In this document: one piece after another, positions 60,874-64,000 of the stretch
Layout: each line of letters starts with the position of its first letter
How positions within the stretch are numbered: position 1 is the stretch's first letter
Assembly (NCBI GenBank): GCA_965230245.1
Contig: OZ246000.1
Location: forward strand, 434,001 to 498,000
DNA from: JAGNKE01 sp965230245
GTDB lineage: Bacteria > Pseudomonadota > Alphaproteobacteria > Micavibrionales > Micavibrionaceae
Length of the DNA stretch: 64,000 nt
Direction: 5' to 3'
Position numbers and translations under genes: made by a program
The notes under the pieces: model-generated
Databases searched by the model: none
Told to the model about the DNA's origin: nothing
Seen by the model: the letters and a program-made list of their open reading frames with translations, nothing else

Positions 60874-61980
60874 TTATGGATAATCCGTACTCTGCATTTC
60901 CTGCAATCTGGAAATTGTGCGCTCAAATTCGAAAGAATGATCAGAGCCGAAATAAAGCTTCTCCGGCGCAGCATCAGCAGAAAACACAACATTCACACGC
61001 TGCTCATAAAGTGCATCAATGAGGTTCATCAAACGCTTAACCTCATTACGCCTGTCATAACGAAGCTTCGGAATCTCCTCCAGCATCACCGTTTGATAAT
61101 GCTTGGCAATCGTTAGATAGTCCTCAGCACCGAGCGGCTGCTCACAAAGCTGCGAAAACGTAAAACGCGCCACACCATTGGCCGACTTAACCTTTAAATC
61201 ACGACCTTTGACATGGAGAATCTCCTCCTGTGGCAGCTGACCATCAGTTAAAGTCCTGAATATCCCGTCCATCTTACGCGATGTCGCAACACCGAGCGGC
61301 GTAAAATATGTCCCCTCCTCCTGCAACGTCAATGCACGGTAATCATGCGGACTGTCCAGATGCAAAACGTCCATCCGCTCTTTGAGTAAGTCAATAAAAG
61401 GAAGGAAACGCTCACGTTGCAGACCACCTTCATAAAGCCTGTCAGGCGGCCAGTTCGACGTCGCCACGACAACAAGACCTTTCTCGAACAGCACACGGAA
61501 CAGCCGCCCCAAAATCATCGCATCCGTCACATCGGTCACATGGAATTCATCAAAACAAAGAACCTTGGAGCGTTTGTAAATCACCTCCGCCAGAGATGGC
61601 AAAGCCTGATCAACCGCTCCTGTAATCACGTCCTCACTCCTACGCGAATGAATATAATCGTGAACCTCGATCATAAATTCATGGAAATGAACGCGCCGCT
61701 TGGTCAACCCGTCAGGAACGCACTCAAAAAACAAATCCATCAACATGGATTTACCACGCCCGACACCGCCATACATATAAAGACCTTTGGGCGCATCATT
61801 CTGATCCTCACCGCGCCCTGTTAATTTCTGAAAAAAACTGCGCTTCGGCTTCGCCACATATACCGCCAGATCTTCATGCAACCGCTGTAAAGCACGAACA
61901 GCCAGCTCTTGCGCATCATCAGGGCGTAAATCACCGTTTTTCAGGCGCTCGCCGTATAAATCAAGCGGCCTCTGAGTCAT
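60874..61980 (-). CDS. zapE: Cell division ATPase ZapE (AFG1-like)
   Basis: ZapE is an AFG1/LACE1-type AAA ATPase that acts on the Z-ring in E. coli. The 368-residue protein has the Walker A motif GGVGRGKS near residue 80, CFDEFHVTD as Walker B near 150, and TSNWPPDRLYEGGLQRERFLPF. ATG at 61980 is chosen, giving MTQRPLDLYGERL at the start; the frame extends upstream into tatC. It overlaps the end of tatC by 20 bases, so it is in the tat operon. Confidence 0.93.
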   Translation of the reverse strand: MTQRPLDLYGERLKNGDLRPDDAQELAVRALQRLHEDLAVYVAKPKRSFFQKLTGRGEDQNDAPKGLYMYGGVGRGKSMLMDLFFECVPDGLTKRRVHFHEFMIEVHDYIHSRRSEDVITGAVDQALPSLAEVIYKRSKVLCFDEFHVTDVTDAMILGRLFRVLFEKGLVVVATSNWPPDRLYEGGLQRERFLPFIDLLKERMDVLHLDSPHDYRALTLQEEGTYFTPLGVATSRKMDGIFRTLTDGQLPQEEILHVKGRDLKVKSANGVARFTFSQLCEQPLGAEDYLTIAKHYQTVMLEEIPKLRYDRRNEVKRLMNLIDALYEQRVNVVFSADAAPEKLYFGSDHSFEFERTISRLQEMQSTDYP

Positions 61981-62776
61981 GGGCCCTCGACGTTTTAATA
62001 AGCAAGATCGACAACTCGTAAAGCCCCATGAGCGGGATGGCCAACAGAATCTGGCTGATAACATCCGGCGGCGTCAAAAACGCAGCCACGGTAAAAACAA
62101 GGATTACCATGTATTTTCGCTTGGCTGCCAACCACTCTGCCGTCACAAGTCCTGCACACCCCATCAAGGTCAGGAAAACAGGCAATTGAAAACAGACGCC
62201 GAAGGCAAAAATCAGCGTCATAATCAAATCCAGATACTCGCTGACCCGCGCCTCGAGCTGGATCGGCAAAACGGCATCCACTCCGCTCGCCTGAAAACTC
62301 AAGAAAAATGGCCAAGCCATTGGCAAAACTAGATAATAGACGCAAGCACCTCCTAAGAAAAACAGCACAGGCGTGGCAATCAAAAACGGCAGGAAAGCCT
62401 TCCTTTCATTTTTGTACAACCCTGGCGCGACAAACGACCAGAGCTGTATCAGAAGTATTGGAAAAGTAATGAAAACCCCTGTAAAAAAAGCAACTTTCAG
62501 GTAGGTAAAAAACGCTTCGGTCAGTCCTGTATAGATAAGGCGTTGCGTATCATCTGGCCCCATGGAATTTGCGAGCGGCTGAACAAGAAAACCGTATATC
62601 TCATTGACAAAAAAGAAACTTATTGCCGTACCGATCGCCATGACAATAATAACCCAAAGAAGCCGCGCCCGTAACTCAACCAAATGCGCCGCCAGAGGCT
62701 GACGCTGCACATCCGTATGATCATGATCTGCGGCAGTTTCTTCAGGTTGTGGAGCAGGATCAACATCAGAATTCAT
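61961..62776 (-). CDS. tatC: Sec-independent protein translocase TatC
   Basis: TatC is the core receptor of the twin-arginine export system in the inner membrane and binds RR signal peptides together with TatB. The 271-residue protein has the cytoplasmic start with HLVELRARLL, six membrane helices, and segments such as FPILLIQLWSFVAPGLYKNERK and AFGVCFQLPVFLTLMGCAG. Its ATG overlaps tatB as ATGA. Confidence 0.97.
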   Translation of the reverse strand: MNSDVDPAPQPEETAADHDHTDVQRQPLAAHLVELRARLLWVIIVMAIGTAISFFFVNEIYGFLVQPLANSMGPDDTQRLIYTGLTEAFFTYLKVAFFTGVFITFPILLIQLWSFVAPGLYKNERKAFLPFLIATPVLFFLGGACVYYLVLPMAWPFFLSFQASGVDAVLPIQLEARVSEYLDLIMTLIFAFGVCFQLPVFLTLMGCAGLVTAEWLAAKRKYMVILVFTVAAFLTPPDVISQILLAIPLMGLYELSILLIKTSRAHDSEAA

Positions 62777-63117
62777 TTCCCACCCCCGTCTTTGTCTTTA
62801 TCCTGAGGCTCACGATCGGAGGATTCCGTATCTTCAGGTAAGTATATATCTTCATCCGCCTCGGCCTCATCAAACGCTTCGATTCCCTGCTCTTTCTCAA
62901 AGTCCTGCGCCTCGAAATTGACCGACTTGCGGATATCATCAAGATCAGCCTCGCGCATAATATCGTCGAATTGCTGCGAAATAGCATATTTGATATATTG
63001 AAAACGGCGAACAATACGCCCCAAACCAACCATAAGTGCAGGAATTTCGCTCGGCCCGATAACGATAACGGCAACCGCCATGATTAAAAACATTTCCGGC
63101 CAGCCAAAATCCAGCAT
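62773..63117 (-). CDS. tatB: Sec-independent protein translocase TatB
   Basis: TatB binds with TatC to Tat substrates. The 114-residue protein starts MLDFGWPEMFLIMAVAVIVI and then GPSEIPALMVGLGRIVR, the typical single helix, hinge and amphipathic helix. A Glu/Asp/Lys-rich tail follows. It couples with tatC by a four-base overlap. Confidence 0.95.
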   Translation of the reverse strand: MLDFGWPEMFLIMAVAVIVIGPSEIPALMVGLGRIVRRFQYIKYAISQQFDDIMREADLDDIRKSVNFEAQDFEKEQGIEAFDEAEADEDIYLPEDTESSDREPQDKDKDGGGK

Positions 63118-63165
63118 AAGCGCGCAGTCATCCCTTAAATCAATGTTTTAGGTATAAGAAACCCA

Positions 63166-63576
63166 TTACCAGAACAAATCAACACATAACTTTACGCCGG
63201 CAACGTATCCCGGCACCACAACTAACGCATTCACAAAGATCGCAAGATTGAGCAGAATGGTTTTCTCATCATCCGTTAAGTCATTCTGCTTCTTGAGTTC
63301 CTCTTCCGCAAGATACGTTTCCTGAACGGAAGCATAAAACTCCCACAATAAGCCGTAAATCAGCATAGGCAGCAAAAGCCAGCCAAACCGCTCCACCCAT
63401 TCGACGTTAAAATATCCAACCACAAAAACAAGCGCAAAACAGCCGGAAATGAACGAAGAGCATGCCTCCGCCGGATTTCGCTTCCAATGTTCAATCATAC
63501 CCGCAACCGTGAAGGAGAAAAGGACAACGAGATACATCATCGCCCACCACGGCACGGTAAGTGTGCCTATTTCCAT
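63166..63576 (-). CDS. Small multispanning membrane protein, 136 aa
   Basis: The 136-residue protein has four hydrophobic spans: WWAMMYLVVLFSFTVAGM, FISGCFALVFVVGYF, FGWLLLPMLIYGLLWEF and LLNLAIFVNALVVVPGYV. It looks like a small inner-membrane protein of no known family. It lies between tatA and tatB on the same strand, where tatA and tatB usually touch, so it is likely co-transcribed with the tat genes. Confidence 0.6.
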   Translation of the reverse strand: MEIGTLTVPWWAMMYLVVLFSFTVAGMIEHWKRNPAEACSSFISGCFALVFVVGYFNVEWVERFGWLLLPMLIYGLLWEFYASVQETYLAEEELKKQNDLTDDEKTILLNLAIFVNALVVVPGYVAGVKLCVDLFW

Positions 63577-63631
63577 GTTATGTCTTTATGGTTTGAACAA
63601 AACCTGCCTAGAAGTATAACAGAAAAATCGT

Positions 63632-63835
63632 TTACGAAGTCTTGTCTTCGGACTTTTCTTTTTGATCTGCCTCGTCTTTAAGAAGCGGCTTGTCGGAGTC
63701 TTCCTCCTTCAAACCCTTTTTGAAACTGTTGATCCCCTTGGCCACATTTTCCATGATCGCCGGAATACGCCCTGCGCCGAAAACGACGAGAACCAGCAGG
63801 ATAATAATCAGTAATTGTGTCGGGCCGGGTGTCAT
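63632..63835 (-). CDS. tatA: Sec-independent protein translocase TatA
   Basis: TatA forms the translocation pore for folded proteins. The 67-residue protein has the hydrophobic helix LLIIILLVLVVFGAGRIPAI, the FGAGRIP hinge and the amphipathic helix ENVAKGINSFKKGL, followed by a charged tail. The start overlaps the stop of the upstream gene as ATGA. tatB and tatC follow, with one extra gene between. Confidence 0.96.
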   Translation of the reverse strand: MTPGPTQLLIIILLVLVVFGAGRIPAIMENVAKGINSFKKGLKEEDSDKPLLKDEADQKEKSEDKTS

Positions 63836-64000
63836 CTTTCTACATCCTCTAAAATCTCTTCTTTTTCAGGCTCTTCATCATATTCTACGGATGAATCCTC
63901 GAAATCATTCTCCTCATCGGAATAATCACCTTCATCATCTTCGTATTCAGCGCCGTCATAATCATCGTCTTCCGAACGCGCAGATAACCCTTCTACGCCC
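63832..64000 (-). CDS. scpB: Probable C-terminal end of ScpB, 5' end outside the window
   Basis: The frame is open to the window edge and encodes only the last 55 residues, a very acidic tail (for example SEDDDYDGAEYEDDEGDY). The sequence alone does not identify it. The call rests on gene order: scpA-scpB-tatA-tatB-tatC is the usual arrangement in alphaproteobacteria, and ScpB proteins often end with an acidic tail. Its stop overlaps the tatA start. ScpB is a segregation and condensation partner of SMC. Confidence 0.5.
   Translation of the reverse strand, partial: GVEGLSARSEDDDYDGAEYEDDEGDYSDEENDFEDSSVEYDEEPEKEEILEDVER

Noticed and set aside
1..64000. tRNA, rRNA, CRISPR array, IS element or attachment site
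   Set aside because: No gap contained a cloverleaf-like or ribosomal sequence, no array of equal repeats, and no transposase-like frame was seen. A covariance-model scan was not possible.

Overview
The window is a gene-dense chromosomal segment of a bacterium, most likely an alphaproteobacterium. The evidence is a class I lysyl-tRNA synthetase, an F1-only ATP synthase operon (atpHAGDC, with the Fo genes elsewhere), a probable scpB end followed by tatA, tatB and tatC, a DUF2336 protein, a DUF484-xerC pair and a mdh/suc/lpd supercluster. The many orphan proteins, and a pair of peptidoglycan-cleaving enzymes beside a giant coiled-coil protein, would fit a Micavibrio-like lineage, but that is a guess from gene content. 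I saw no rRNA, tRNA, CRISPR array, transposase or integrated phage.

Layout. 1-7.4 kb: a 5'-truncated transglutaminase-like gene, a possible 22-residue peptide gene with its own terminator, lysK, several orphans, a nitroreductase, an MscS channel, and a small exported DUF6746-like protein under a perfect Fur-box-like palindrome. 7.4-13.5 kb: a DinG/XPD-type helicase, pabB and pabA, and a LOG-family protein with a duplicated C-terminal segment. 13.5-20.8 kb (minus strand): a lipoprotein and the F1 operon, which carries two extra genes, an acid phosphatase between atpG and atpD and an amphi-Trp protein between atpD and atpC. 20.9-28.4 kb: two tandem TraX-like membrane proteins, a fused membrane/spermidine-synthase-like protein, a fatty acid hydroxylase, priA and an amino-acid oxidase.

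28.5-34.3 kb: a tandem family of three orphans sharing one N-terminal module (the first is only 57 residues), a transaldolase-like aldolase, DUF484, xerC and further orphans. 34.3-58.2 kb: the TCA cluster on the minus strand (mdh, sucC-sodC-sucD, a pair of paralogous orphans, sucA, thiE-thiD-thiL, sucB, lpd). It is interrupted by a 933-residue HAM1-like/LOG-like fusion facing a divergent cytidine-deaminase-like gene, and by a plus-strand block of one coiled-coil protein and two peptidoglycan hydrolases. 58.4-64 kb: two small orphans, DUF2336, zapE, tatC, tatB, an inserted membrane protein, tatA, and the end of a probable scpB.

The housekeeping genes cover ATP synthesis, the TCA cycle from 2-oxoglutarate to oxaloacetate, folate and thiamine precursors, replication restart, chromosome dimer resolution and Tat export. 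The strongest candidate for something undescribed is the HAM1-like/LOG-like fusion with its divergent deaminase-like partner, which looks like a nucleotide-processing unit. Next are the family sharing the N-terminal module and the foreign genes inside the atp and suc operons. All functional calls come from reading motifs by eye; no database search was possible.
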